From NCBI GenBank assembly GCA_964414185.1, contig CAYPVK010000001.1, positions 62,001 to 126,000 of the forward strand: DNA of 64,000 nucleotides. The letters run 5' to 3'. Both the position numbers and the translations under genes were made by a program. The notes below the pieces were generated by a model. That model was not told the origin of the DNA and did no database searches. It worked only from the letters and a program-made list of their open reading frames with translations. Of this stretch, positions 50,584-59,675 are shown piece after piece (the stretch's first letter is position 1; every line of letters begins with the position of its first letter). The DNA comes from UBA7488 sp964414185. Its GTDB lineage: Bacteria; Pseudomonadota; Alphaproteobacteria; CAAHEQ01; UBA3637.

Positions 50584-50612
50584 TTGCACGGCAAGCAAAA
50601 ATAGCGTATAAT
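50584..50612 (+). promoter_or_regulatory. rnd promoter that predicts a leaderless mRNA
   Basis: TTGCAC (50584-50589), a 17-nt spacer and TATAAT (50607-50612). Transcription would begin at about 50618-50620, at the rnd ATG. Confidence 0.72.
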
Positions 50613-50619
50613 AATGCGC

Positions 50620-51783
50620 ATGACTGATACAAATATGATGATTGAAAATACAAAAAAACTCGCCGATGTCTGTAAACGTTTTCAAAAATGCGAATTTGTA
50701 ACTCTGGATACGGAATTCATCCGCGAAAAAACGTATTACCCCGTTTTATGCTTAATTCAAATTGCTTCAAAAGATGAAGCTTATTGCATTGACCCGTTGG
50801 CGGCCGATTTGGATTTGACGCCTTTGTTCGATTTGTTGCAAAATAAAAACGTGTTAAAGGTTTTTCATGCGGCGCGCCAAGATGTGGAAATTTTTTACCA
50901 TTTGACCGGCAAGGTGCCCGACCCGATTTTTGATACGCAAATCGGCGCAATGGTTTGCGGTTTTAACGAAAGTGTCAGCTATCAACAATTGGTGCAGGAT
51001 TTGACGGGCGTTTCGTTGGATAAAAGCATGCGATTCACCGATTGGTCAAAGCGCCCTTTGAGCGAACGGCAAATTCAATATGCTTTATGCGATGTAACGC
51101 ATTTGGTTCATGTGTTTGAAGCGCTAAGGCAACAATTGAAACAGTCGGGGCGCATGGAATGGCTTAAGGAAGAAACGGCCGTTTTGACAAACCCGCGCAC
51201 TTATGACGTGGACGAAAGCACGGTTTGGCAAAAATACAAAACGCCGTTTAGCAAACCGCAACAATTGCATGTGTTTGCTAAAGTTGTCGAATGGCGCGAA
51301 AAAAAAGCTAAATTTAAAAATAAGCCGCGTCGCCACATTTTAAAAGATGAAGTTTTATTGGAATTGGCGGTAGCGCATCCGGAAAATAAACAAGAATTGG
51401 AACGGTTGCGCGGTTTGCCGAACGGTTTTGAAAAAGGTCCCTATGCGGCGGAAATTTTGGATGTTATCAATCAAGCGATGGCCGATAAATCGGGAGTGTA
51501 TGTGCCCGGTTCAAAACGGCCGCCGTTAACAAACGGGCAACGCAATTTGTCCGAATTGTTGAAATTTTTGTTGTCCGTCGTTGCCGATGAATTGGGCGTT
51601 GCTTGTAAAGTCATCGCGACAAGTGATGATATTGCCGATTTTATCTTAGGTGTCAAAGATGCAAAAGTTTTAAGCGGTTGGCGGTATGATGTGTTCGGGA
51701 AAAAGGCCGAAGCGTTAAAGCAAGGAAAAATCGCGTTTTATTTTGACCCCAAAGGCAAAAAAGTAACATTGGCGGAACGATAA
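50620..51783 (+). CDS. rnd: Ribonuclease D
   Basis: About 387 residues. DEDD exonuclease core: TLDTEFIREKTYYPVLCLIQIA (motif I), FHAARQDVEIFYH (motif II) and YALCDVTHLVHVF (motif III with Tyr). Two HRDC-type helical regions follow. It trims the 3' ends of tRNA and other small RNAs. Starts at ATG 50620 or 50614; no ribosome site precedes either, which fits leaderless translation. It is divergent from cca, another tRNA 3'-end enzyme. Confidence 0.93.
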   Translation: MTDTNMMIENTKKLADVCKRFQKCEFVTLDTEFIREKTYYPVLCLIQIASKDEAYCIDPLAADLDLTPLFDLLQNKNVLKVFHAARQDVEIFYHLTGKVPDPIFDTQIGAMVCGFNESVSYQQLVQDLTGVSLDKSMRFTDWSKRPLSERQIQYALCDVTHLVHVFEALRQQLKQSGRMEWLKEETAVLTNPRTYDVDESTVWQKYKTPFSKPQQLHVFAKVVEWREKKAKFKNKPRRHILKDEVLLELAVAHPENKQELERLRGLPNGFEKGPYAAEILDVINQAMADKSGVYVPGSKRPPLTNGQRNLSELLKFLLSVVADELGVACKVIATSDDIADFILGVKDAKVLSGWRYDVFGKKAEALKQGKIAFYFDPKGKKVTLAER

Positions 51784-51973
51784 ATTTTAACCGTATTATT
51801 TCGCGCATTTTTATCAGGCGTTTTTACGGCGGGCAATTTTGGGCAGTGTCTGGGGCGGTGCCTTTTTTGCGGTAGCAAATATTATTTGTTGCCACCGTAC
51901 ATTAGGGTATGGATTTATGACCTTTTTTGTATTCAGAAATGCCCGTTGCGCCGTTCGGGGCGGAAAATTTAAT

Positions 51974-51999
51974 CGGAAATTTTTTATTTTTCCGTTTTT
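51974..51999 (+). terminator. rnd terminator overlapping the murA stop
   Basis: CGGAAA (51974-51979) pairs with TTTCCG (51989-51994), followed by TTTTT. The gap 51784-51973 otherwise holds only a hairpin at 51871-51893 (GGTAGCAAA / TTTGTTGCC). Confidence 0.5.
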
Positions 52000-53257
52000 A
52001 ATCTTCCCGAATACGTTCAATATCCGCGCCCAAATTTTTTAAGCGTTCTTCCAATTTGTAATAGCCGCGGTCAATATGGTAAATACGTTTGACGATTGTT
52101 TCGCCTTCGGCGGCCAAAGCCGCAATGACCAGCGCCATACCGCCGCGCAAATCGGATGACATGACGGTAGCACCCGACAGTTTTTCAACGCCTTTAATGT
52201 AAATCGCATTGTTTGGCAATACAACGATTTGTGCTCCCATGCGGTCAAGTTCGGGCACATGCATGAAACGGTTTTCGAAGATGGCTTCGTTAACCAATGA
52301 ATCGCCTTTTGCCAAAGCCAATAAAGCCGTATAGGGTGCTTGGGCATCCGTCGGAAAGCCCGGGTATTCCGCCGTTGTAATCGATGTGGCGCGCAATGTC
52401 GCGTTGCGGGCGTCAACGTCTACACCTTCTTTGTTTTGAACAAGTTTAATATCGCTCATTTGCAAAGCATCCGCAACGGGCCGTATCAAATCCAAACGCC
52501 CGCCCTTAATGAAAATATGCCCTTTCGTTACGGCGGCGGCTATGGAAAAACTGGCCGTTTCGATACGGTCGGTGATAACTCGGTGTGTTATGCCGTGCAA
52601 TTTTTGAACGCCGGTGACGGTCAGTTTGTTTGTACCGGCACCGTCGATTTTCGCGCCCATTTTTTTCAAAGCGTCGATTAAATCCATTACTTCGGGTTCC
52701 AAAGCGGGATTAAAAATCGTTGTGACCCCTTCCGCCAAAACGGCGGCCATTATCGTATTATGCGTTGCGCCGACCGATTTTTTCGGAAACGTGATTTCGG
52801 CGCCTTTTAATTTGCCGACGGCATTGACGTATCCGTTTTCTATGGAAATCGCAGCCCCCATTTTTTCAAGCGCCATTAAATACAAATCCACCGGACGCGC
52901 GCCGATGGCACACCCACCGGGCAATGAAACGCTGGCGCGGCCGAACCGTCCCAAAAGCGGACCCAACACCCAAAACGAAGCGCGCATTTTCGATACATAA
53001 TCGTATGAAGCCGTCAAATTGTTGATGTTGTCCGCCTGCAAACAAACGGCATCTTGATATTGTGTGATTTTCATGCCAAGCGATGCCAACAAATTTGACA
53101 GGACGCGCACGTCGGCCAAGTAGAAAATATTTTCCAAACACACTTGTTTATCGGTCAATAAAGCCGCCGCCATCAATGGCAGAACGGCGTTTTTGGCACC
53201 TTTGACTTCAATTGAACCGTTTAAAGTTTTTTGCCCTTTAATTTTGAATGCGTACAT
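51998..53257 (-). CDS. murA: UDP-N-acetylglucosamine 1-carboxyvinyltransferase
   Basis: 419 residues. It catalyses the first committed step of peptidoglycan synthesis, adding enolpyruvate to UDP-GlcNAc. The catalytic Cys is C116 in LPGGCAIGARPVDLYL, so it should be fosfomycin-sensitive in principle. GAKNAVLPLMAAALL and the DLRGGMALVIAAL segment near the C-terminus are typical. Its ATG overlaps the stop of the small gene upstream (TAATG), so the operon is dtd, small protein, murA. Confidence 0.97.
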   Translation of the reverse strand: MYAFKIKGQKTLNGSIEVKGAKNAVLPLMAAALLTDKQVCLENIFYLADVRVLSNLLASLGMKITQYQDAVCLQADNINNLTASYDYVSKMRASFWVLGPLLGRFGRASVSLPGGCAIGARPVDLYLMALEKMGAAISIENGYVNAVGKLKGAEITFPKKSVGATHNTIMAAVLAEGVTTIFNPALEPEVMDLIDALKKMGAKIDGAGTNKLTVTGVQKLHGITHRVITDRIETASFSIAAAVTKGHIFIKGGRLDLIRPVADALQMSDIKLVQNKEGVDVDARNATLRATSITTAEYPGFPTDAQAPYTALLALAKGDSLVNEAIFENRFMHVPELDRMGAQIVVLPNNAIYIKGVEKLSGATVMSSDLRGGMALVIAALAAEGETIVKRIYHIDRGYYKLEERLKNLGADIERIRED

Positions 53258-53463
53258 TAACGTTTATCCTTGTTTAAAAGTTGCCGTTCTTCTTGTTGGC
53301 GTTTGCGCAGTTTTAAATTGCGGCGCAGATTTTGGGCCTGGTCCAAAAAGCGTTTCATCCGCGCACCGGTCAAATGTTTCAGGTTTTCTCGCGCTTGTTT
53401 TTCAAAGCTGTCCATATCGGTTTGTTTTTGGGTTTTTGATTTTTTAATATTTTGATGATTCAT
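53257..53463 (-). CDS. Small basic protein between dtd and murA
   Basis: 68 residues, very rich in Lys, Arg and Gln, predicted to be a single long helix (FEKQARENLKHLTGARMKRF). No family is recognised. It overlaps dtd by ATGA and murA by TAATG, which argues for a real coupled gene rather than chance. Confidence 0.72.
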   Translation of the reverse strand: MNHQNIKKSKTQKQTDMDSFEKQARENLKHLTGARMKRFLDQAQNLRRNLKLRKRQQEERQLLNKDKR

Positions 53464-53927
53464 TTGATGGGGTCCTTTTTGTCTTTCGGCGGGCTTTGCA
53501 AAATAAATGTTGCCGGGCCGTCGTTGTCGATATGAACCATCATATCGGCACCGAAAACGCCCGTTTGCGTTTCAATGTTTTGTTGCCGAAACAACATAAC
53601 AAACGTATCGAATAATCCGGCCGCGATTTCGGGATTGCCCGCTTGCGTGAACGACGGTCGCCGCCCTTTGACGCAATCGGCCAACAGCGTGAATTGCGAT
53701 ACCAACAATACCGCGCCGCCCGTATCCGAAAGCGATTTGTTCATTTTGCCGTTTTCGTCTTCAAAAATGCGCAGATGAACGATTTTTTGCATCATCCATT
53801 TTAAATCGGCCAAGGTATCGGACGGTTCAATGCCCGCCAAAACGCACAAGCCGCCCGCAATTTGCCCGACTGTTTCGTTTTTAACCGCGACCGAAGCCGA
53901 TTTTACGCGTTGAATAACCGTTCGCAT
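53460..53927 (-). CDS. dtd: D-aminoacyl-tRNA deacylase
   Basis: 155 residues. It releases D-amino acids (and Gly from tRNA-Ala) from mischarged tRNA. Motifs: MRTVIQRVKSASV at the N-terminus, the SQFTLLADC active-site segment, and NDGPATF in place of the usual GPVT. First gene of the murA operon. Confidence 0.95.
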   Translation of the reverse strand: MRTVIQRVKSASVAVKNETVGQIAGGLCVLAGIEPSDTLADLKWMMQKIVHLRIFEDENGKMNKSLSDTGGAVLLVSQFTLLADCVKGRRPSFTQAGNPEIAAGLFDTFVMLFRQQNIETQTGVFGADMMVHIDNDGPATFILQSPPKDKKDPIK

Positions 53928-54111
53928 CGTATTTTAAGCAACCCGAAAAAATTAAAATTGTTTGTTTTGTTTTTTTGGTTTTAGCACGGTGCGGGAAAGT
54001 TGTCAAATTATTTGTAAAAATTGCGTGCAAGGGCTTGTTTTTTGCGGTAAAAAAAGGTAAATTCTTTTTTTGCGGAACATGTTATGAAAAATTTAGGGGA
54101 AAAAGGGTAAA

Positions 54112-56520
54112 ATGCGTCTGTTGTCCGTACTCGTCAGTTTGTTTTTTTTCGGTTGCTTAATTGTTTTTGCAATCGCGTTTGTCGTTGTGCTCAATTATTC
54201 CGTCGGATTGCCCGATTATCAACAGTTGGCCGTTTATAAACCGCAAGTAACCAGTCGTTTGTATGCCGCCGACGGGGCGTTTATGGCGGAATATGCGAAT
54301 GAAAAACGCATGTTCGTGCCGGTTGAAACGATACCGCCGTTGCTCAGGCAGGCTTTTATTTCCGCCGAAGACAAAACTTTTTACAGCCATGGGGGCATCG
54401 ACCCGGTCGGTTTGACGCGCGCAATGATTACGAACATTAAAAACATCGGTACCGGCAGGCGTGCCATCGGCGCTTCAACGATTACGCAACAAGTCGCAAA
54501 AAACTTTTTATTGACATCAGAAAGGTCAATCAGCCGCAAAATCAAAGAAGCGTTAATCGCTCGCAAAATGGAGCAGGCTTTTACGAAAGACCACATTTTG
54601 GAATTGTATCTGAATGAAATTTATTTGGGCGTAGGCGCTTACGGCGTGGCATCGGCGGCCTTGAATTATTTTGATAAATCGATGGATGAATTAACTCTCG
54701 GCGAAATGGCGTTTTTGGGGGCGTTACCCAAAGCTCCGAACAATTATCATCCGATAAAACGCCATGATCAGGCGGTGGAACGGCGCAACTGGGTGTTATG
54801 GCGCATGTGGGTTGACGGTGCGATTACCGAAGAGCAAATGAAAGCCGCGCAAGCCGAACCGCTTGTGATGGTATCTCGGGAAACGGAAATATTAAAAAAC
54901 GCGGGATATTATGCCGAAGAGGTGCGTCGATTTGTTGCGAATAAATACGGGGATGAAGCCATGTATAACGGCGGTTTGTCCATTCGGACATCGCTTGACC
55001 CGAAACTGCAAAACGCGGCAACGGCGGCTTTGCAAAACGGATTGATTGCGTATGATAAACGCCATGGGTGGCGCGGCGCTCCGATGAAAATTGAAATGAC
55101 CGACGGATGGCGCGAAAAATTTGCCGAATTGGTTGCCCCGTCCTATTTGCCCGACGGGTGGCAAATGGCGATTGTGACCAAAACATCCGAAGCCAAAGCC
55201 GATATTGAATTGCGTGATGGGACGGTCGGAACCATTTCGAAAAAAGACATGGCATGGGCCAAAACGGCGTTGGGAAACGGGCGCATTTCGCGGGATGAAG
55301 CATCCCTAACGCGCAATTTGCATCCGGGCGATGTCATATATGTTGAAAAGAAACCTGCTCAAAAAAAACAAAAAACAAATGCGTATTTATTGCAACAAAT
55401 GCCCGAGGCGGAAGGGGCTTTGGTCGCGTTAAACCCCCATACGGGGCGCGTGTTGGCGATGGCGGGCGGTTTTGCGTTTGAAAAGAACCAATTCAACCGT
55501 GCGATACAGGCCAAGCGTCAGCCGGGGTCTTCATTTAAACCGTTTGTGTATTTGGCTGCCTTGGATTCGGGGTACACGCCGTCCAGTTTGATTTTGGATG
55601 CGCCGCTTGTGATGGAACAACCCGACGGCACGAAATGGAAGCCGAAAAATTACAGCAAAGTTTTTTACGGGCCGACAACACTCAGGGTCGGGCTTGAAAA
55701 ATCGCGTAACCTGATGACCATTCGTTTGGCACAGGCTATCGGAATTCGAAAAGTAATCGAATATGGTAAAAAATTCGGTATTTCCGATAAATTGGAACCG
55801 GTTTTGGCAACCGCTTTGGGGGCAGGTGAAACGACGCCGATGAATTTGACGGCGGCTTATGCGATGTTGGTCAACGGCGGCAAAAAAATTACGCCGAATT
55901 TAATTGACCGTATCCAAGATCGCGACGGCAAAACGATTTACAAACATGATACGCGGTTTTGCCCGAATTGTTCGGGGCCGGCATCATCGGCCGAAGTGTT
56001 GCCCGAAATTCCCGATGAACGCGAACAAATCCAAGATCCCGTCAGCGCTTATCAAATGGTCAATATTTTGACGGGTGTTATCGCGCGCGGAACCGGTTCG
56101 GCGGCGCGGCCGTTGAAACGGACACTCGGTGCCAAATCGGGGACGACGAATGACAGCATTGATGCTTGGTTTATCGGCTTTTCGCCCGACTTGGTGGTCG
56201 GCGTTTGGGTCGGATTTGATACGCCGCGCACATTGGGGCCGAATGATACGGGCGGTGTTGTTGCCGGGCCGATTTTCAGGGATTTTATGAAAGAGGCTTT
56301 AAAAGACGTTCCCGATATTCCGTTCCGTGTGCCCGAAGGGGTTCAGTTGGTGCGTGTCAACGCTTTGACGGGGAAACCCGCAAAACCCGGCGATAAAGTC
56401 GTGATTCAAGAAGCGTTCCGCGCCGGAACGAATTTTGAAGAGCCGGCCGCCATCAGCGGGCGCGATATTACGATTAAAGACGAGGAAGCGTCTTCGCCCG
56501 ATATCGGCGGTTTATATTGA
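54112..56520 (+). CDS. mrcA: Penicillin-binding protein 1A (bifunctional)
   Basis: 802 residues. One N-terminal TM (~5-27) anchors it. The GT51 glycosyltransferase has its catalytic Glu in FISAEDKTFYSHGG, plus GASTITQQVAKN and ALIARKMEQAFTKDHILELYLNEIYLG. An OB-like domain (~310-420) interrupts, as in PBP1a. The transpeptidase has SxxK in QPGSSFKPFVYL, SRN as the SxN motif and KSGT as the KTG motif. It polymerises and cross-links peptidoglycan in the periplasm. The intergenic 53928-54111 shows no clear promoter. Confidence 0.96.
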   Translation: MRLLSVLVSLFFFGCLIVFAIAFVVVLNYSVGLPDYQQLAVYKPQVTSRLYAADGAFMAEYANEKRMFVPVETIPPLLRQAFISAEDKTFYSHGGIDPVGLTRAMITNIKNIGTGRRAIGASTITQQVAKNFLLTSERSISRKIKEALIARKMEQAFTKDHILELYLNEIYLGVGAYGVASAALNYFDKSMDELTLGEMAFLGALPKAPNNYHPIKRHDQAVERRNWVLWRMWVDGAITEEQMKAAQAEPLVMVSRETEILKNAGYYAEEVRRFVANKYGDEAMYNGGLSIRTSLDPKLQNAATAALQNGLIAYDKRHGWRGAPMKIEMTDGWREKFAELVAPSYLPDGWQMAIVTKTSEAKADIELRDGTVGTISKKDMAWAKTALGNGRISRDEASLTRNLHPGDVIYVEKKPAQKKQKTNAYLLQQMPEAEGALVALNPHTGRVLAMAGGFAFEKNQFNRAIQAKRQPGSSFKPFVYLAALDSGYTPSSLILDAPLVMEQPDGTKWKPKNYSKVFYGPTTLRVGLEKSRNLMTIRLAQAIGIRKVIEYGKKFGISDKLEPVLATALGAGETTPMNLTAAYAMLVNGGKKITPNLIDRIQDRDGKTIYKHDTRFCPNCSGPASSAEVLPEIPDEREQIQDPVSAYQMVNILTGVIARGTGSAARPLKRTLGAKSGTTNDSIDAWFIGFSPDLVVGVWVGFDTPRTLGPNDTGGVVAGPIFRDFMKEALKDVPDIPFRVPEGVQLVRVNALTGKPAKPGDKVVIQEAFRAGTNFEEPAAISGRDITIKDEEASSPDIGGLY

Positions 56521-56662
56521 CGGTTTTGTGCCCTTGCTTTTTTTGCTTCGGTTTAAAAGGCCGGCGGGCAAAAAGCAAACGGGTGTGGGCATGTCCGTTC
56601 GGGCGGCGAAAGTGTTTGAGAGGAAAATTTAAATTTTAACAACCAAGAAAAAAGGGGGAAAA

Positions 56663-56788
56663 ATGATTAAATATTTAACGATTGTGGTTTTGGTACTTGC
56701 GATAGCCAGTATTTTGCTGTGGGCGGTTTTTCCGATTGAAACGGCCGAATATGCCGAAATTCAAAACATATCGGATGATGCACGGTAA
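56663..56788 (+). CDS. 41-residue single-TM peptide
   Basis: ATG 56663 is preceded by AAGGGGGA at ideal spacing. The frame encodes 41 residues: a basic start (MIKYL), a hydrophobic helix (TIVVLVLAIASILLWAVF) and an acidic tail, then TAA. It lies between mrcA and prfB in the same direction and could be part of their transcript. No family is recognised; the clean ribosome site and TM pattern support a true small protein. Confidence 0.6.
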   Translation: MIKYLTIVVLVLAIASILLWAVFPIETAEYAEIQNISDDAR

Positions 56789-56857
56789 GCGTTTGCGATA
56801 AACGGGCGGGCATTCGGCGTGTGGTCGGATGCTTTCAAGTAAAAACAGGAGTAAGAC

Positions 56858-57967
56858 ATGCGGGCGGAAATTGCGGCGCAAAAAGAAAGATATTTAAAAG
56901 CCGTCAAATTGCTTAAAGAACGGTTGAATTGGGAAGAAGCCGTCGAACGGTTGGACGAATTGAACGCTTTGACGGCGGATGCCGATTTGTGGGATGATCC
57001 CGCACGGGCGCAAAAGCTGATGAGCGAACGTAATATTTTGGCGGCGAATTTATCCGATGTGTCCGCATTGGAAACGCAAGTAAAAGACGCATGCGAATTG
57101 ATTGAGTTGGCCGAAGCCGAAAACGACGAAGCATTGTTGCGTGATGCGGAAAAGGCGTTTATGGATTTGGACGGCGTGGTGGCACAAGCGGAAACGGAAA
57201 GTTTGTTATCGGGCGAAGCGGATAAAAATGATGCGTTTTTGGAAATCCATTCGGGGGCGGGGGGCACCGAATCGCAAGATTGGGCAAGCATGTTGCGACG
57301 GATGTATATGCGTTGGGGCGAAAAACGGGGGTTTAAGGTCGCATTGCTTGAAGAAGGTATCGGCGAAGAAGCGGGCATTAAATCGTCCACGTTAAAGTTT
57401 TCGGGCCATAATGCTTACGGGTGGTTGAAACACGAATCGGGTGTCCATCGGTTGGTGCGCATTTCACCGTTTGATTCAAACGCCAGACGCCATACGAGTT
57501 TTTCATCCGTTTGGGTATATCCCGTCGTGGATGATACGATTCATATTGACATCAACCCTGCGGACGTGCGCATTGACGTTTATCGGGCCAGCGGTGCGGG
57601 CGGGCAGCATGTGAACAGGACCGAAAGTGCCGTCCGTATCACGCATATTCCGACCGGCATTGTGGCTCAAAGCCAAACAGGCCGTTCCCAACATCAAAAT
57701 AAAGAAGAGGCTTGGAACATGTTGCGGGCGCGCTTGTATGAACTGGAGTTGAAAAAGCGCGAAGAAGCCCAAGGCGCAGTGGATTTAAGCAAAGGTGACA
57801 ACGGGTGGGGCAATCAAATCCGTTCATATGTGTTGCAACCGTATCAGATGGTCAAAGATTTGCGGACGGGTTATGAAACGTCGGATACGTCGGGCGTTTT
57901 GGACGGCGATTTAGACGGTTTTATGAAAGCGTCATTGGCGGGTTTAAACAAAAAAGGCGATATGTAA
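56858..57967 (+). CDS. prfB: Peptide chain release factor 2
   Basis: 369 residues. It reads UAA and UGA and triggers peptide release. The GGQ motif is in RASGAGGQHVNRTESAVR; the stop-codon recognition region has SPFDSNARRHTSF. The N-terminus (ERLNWEEAVERLDEL) reads straight through where other bacteria have the CUU-UGA programmed frameshift, so autoregulation by frameshifting is absent. Ribosome site AGGAG before ATG 56858. Confidence 0.96.
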   Translation: MRAEIAAQKERYLKAVKLLKERLNWEEAVERLDELNALTADADLWDDPARAQKLMSERNILAANLSDVSALETQVKDACELIELAEAENDEALLRDAEKAFMDLDGVVAQAETESLLSGEADKNDAFLEIHSGAGGTESQDWASMLRRMYMRWGEKRGFKVALLEEGIGEEAGIKSSTLKFSGHNAYGWLKHESGVHRLVRISPFDSNARRHTSFSSVWVYPVVDDTIHIDINPADVRIDVYRASGAGGQHVNRTESAVRITHIPTGIVAQSQTGRSQHQNKEEAWNMLRARLYELELKKREEAQGAVDLSKGDNGWGNQIRSYVLQPYQMVKDLRTGYETSDTSGVLDGDLDGFMKASLAGLNKKGDM

Positions 57968-58001
57968 AGGCCGGAACATTTCAACGGGTAAGGAGTTTTA
58001 A

Positions 58002-58664
58002 ATGGCAGATGAACAAGGCTTTGTATTATTTAAGCGCACGCGGGAAGTTGAACTTAAAATCGCCGAATTTTTGACGAACATTATTCATGCCGGCTTTTTG
58101 TTTTCGGCGGGCATTGAACGGTATTTTGCCAAAGGCGCGAATGTTGAATTTACTGACATTGTCCGACAAGTCAGCATTTTCGAAAACAAGAATGATGCAT
58201 TGCGTCGCGATGTCGAAAAACAGCTGTATATCCAAATGATTTTGCCCGATGTGCGGTCGGATATTAACAAATTGTTGGAAGGGTGTGACAAAGTTATTGA
58301 CCGGTACGAAGAAATTTTGATTCTCATGACGGCGCAAAAAATCAAATTGCCCAAAGAATTACATGATTTGTTGTTGGATATGGTTAAATCGACTTTGGAA
58401 TGCGTCAATGCATTGATTGTGGCAGTCAGGTGTTTTTTTTCGGGGAAGTCGCTGGAAGAATTTGCCCGCCAAGCTTCATCTTTGGAACATCAGGTTGACG
58501 GTCAAGCTTTGGCATTAAAAACACAAGTTTTCAATACAAAAAAATGGTCGTTGGCTTTTCAAATGCAATTAAACGATTACATTAAAAGCATTGAACGCAT
58601 TTCGGATATTGCCGAAGACGTTGCCGATAATGTAACGATTATGTCGGCCAAACATTCGTTGTAA
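58002..58664 (+). CDS. PhoU-like DUF47 protein, second Pit accessory
   Basis: 220 residues, all helical, TIGR00153/DUF47-like. It has the same plan as the protein at 31889-32536 but low similarity: FTDIVRQVSIFENKNDALRRDVEKQL replaces the canonical metal-site region, and RISDIAEDVADNVTIM forms the C-terminal helix. It precedes a Pit-like permease by 9 nt. It follows prfB by 34 nt. Confidence 0.83.
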   Translation: MADEQGFVLFKRTREVELKIAEFLTNIIHAGFLFSAGIERYFAKGANVEFTDIVRQVSIFENKNDALRRDVEKQLYIQMILPDVRSDINKLLEGCDKVIDRYEEILILMTAQKIKLPKELHDLLLDMVKSTLECVNALIVAVRCFFSGKSLEEFARQASSLEHQVDGQALALKTQVFNTKKWSLAFQMQLNDYIKSIERISDIAEDVADNVTIMSAKHSL

Positions 58665-58673
58665 GGAAGAATA

Positions 58674-59672
58674 ATGTTGATTAACCTATACCTTATCGGC
58701 GGTTTGTTTTTAGGGTGGTCGCTCGGACGCAACAATCTCAGCAATTTGTTCGGCGCGGCGATTTTTACACGTATGGTTAAACCCGAAACGGCGAAATTCA
58801 TCGCGATTGTTTTTGTCGTGCTGGGGGCAATTTTCGGCGGTTCGGGAACAACGTCGGGCATGTTGGAATTGGCGCGTGTCCATTCAATGGCGGACGCTTT
58901 TATCATCAGCATATCGGCCGGTTTGGTTTTATGGGGCATGACGTATCGCGGCATTCCCGTATCAATTGCTCAAGCAAGTGTCGGATCTGTTGTGGCGTGG
59001 AGTATTTTTTATAATGCGCCCGGCAGTGCGTATCAGTTGCAAAAAATCGTGTTGGCTTGGATTTACAGCCCGTTTTTGGCGGCGTTGGTTGCGTTTGCGG
59101 TGTTTAAAATCATGCGCGTCGGGTTAAAACGGTATCCGATGCCTCTATTGTATAAAGATTTGTTCATGCGGGCGGGATTGGTTGTCATGGGGGCTTTTTC
59201 GGCATATGCATTGGGTGCCAATAATGTAGCCGGTATTTCGGCGCCTTATTTGTCGGCATCATCTTTGTCCGAATTGTTGATTACGGTATTGGTGTGTATT
59301 TCCATCGGCGCGGGATTTTTGGTTGCCGATACGAAAGTTATCAAAACAATGGGGTCGGGTTTGTTTCCGTTATCCCCGATGGAAGCGCTTATCGTCGTTT
59401 TTTCGGGGGCGTTAACGTTGTTTTTGTTTTCATTTAACGGGCTTAGGCTTTTTTTGGGGCAGTACGGGTTGCCGTCTTTCCCAATGGTGCCGATTCCGAT
59501 TTCCAGCGCAACGATAGGCGCCATTGTGGGCGTATCTTTGGCCAAAGGCGGCTATGGGTTGAAATATTCGATGTTGGGCAACATAGCTGTTTCTTGGACG
59601 GCTTCCCCCGTTATATCCGGCTTGATTTGTTGGGGAATTTTAACTATAGTATCGTTCATGGGGGGCCTTTAA
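58674..59672 (+). CDS. Divergent PiT-family permease
   Basis: 332 residues, ~9-10 TMs with an internal duplication. The PiT signatures appear as LGRNNLSNLFGAAI and LGANNVAGISAPYL: in both halves the Asp of the usual GxNDxxN is Asn. Such GANN forms occur in a separate PiT branch, so the substrate (phosphate, sulfate or another anion) and coupling ion are less certain than for the copy at 30824-31867. It is paired with the DUF47 gene upstream, which supports a PiT role. Confidence 0.8.
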   Translation: MLINLYLIGGLFLGWSLGRNNLSNLFGAAIFTRMVKPETAKFIAIVFVVLGAIFGGSGTTSGMLELARVHSMADAFIISISAGLVLWGMTYRGIPVSIAQASVGSVVAWSIFYNAPGSAYQLQKIVLAWIYSPFLAALVAFAVFKIMRVGLKRYPMPLLYKDLFMRAGLVVMGAFSAYALGANNVAGISAPYLSASSLSELLITVLVCISIGAGFLVADTKVIKTMGSGLFPLSPMEALIVVFSGALTLFLFSFNGLRLFLGQYGLPSFPMVPIPISSATIGAIVGVSLAKGGYGLKYSMLGNIAVSWTASPVISGLICWGILTIVSFMGGL

Positions 59673-59675
59673 AAA

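Noticed and set aside
56858..57000. Programmed UGA frameshift in prfB
   Set aside because: The N-terminal frame is continuous, with no CUU-UGA before the ERLDEL region.
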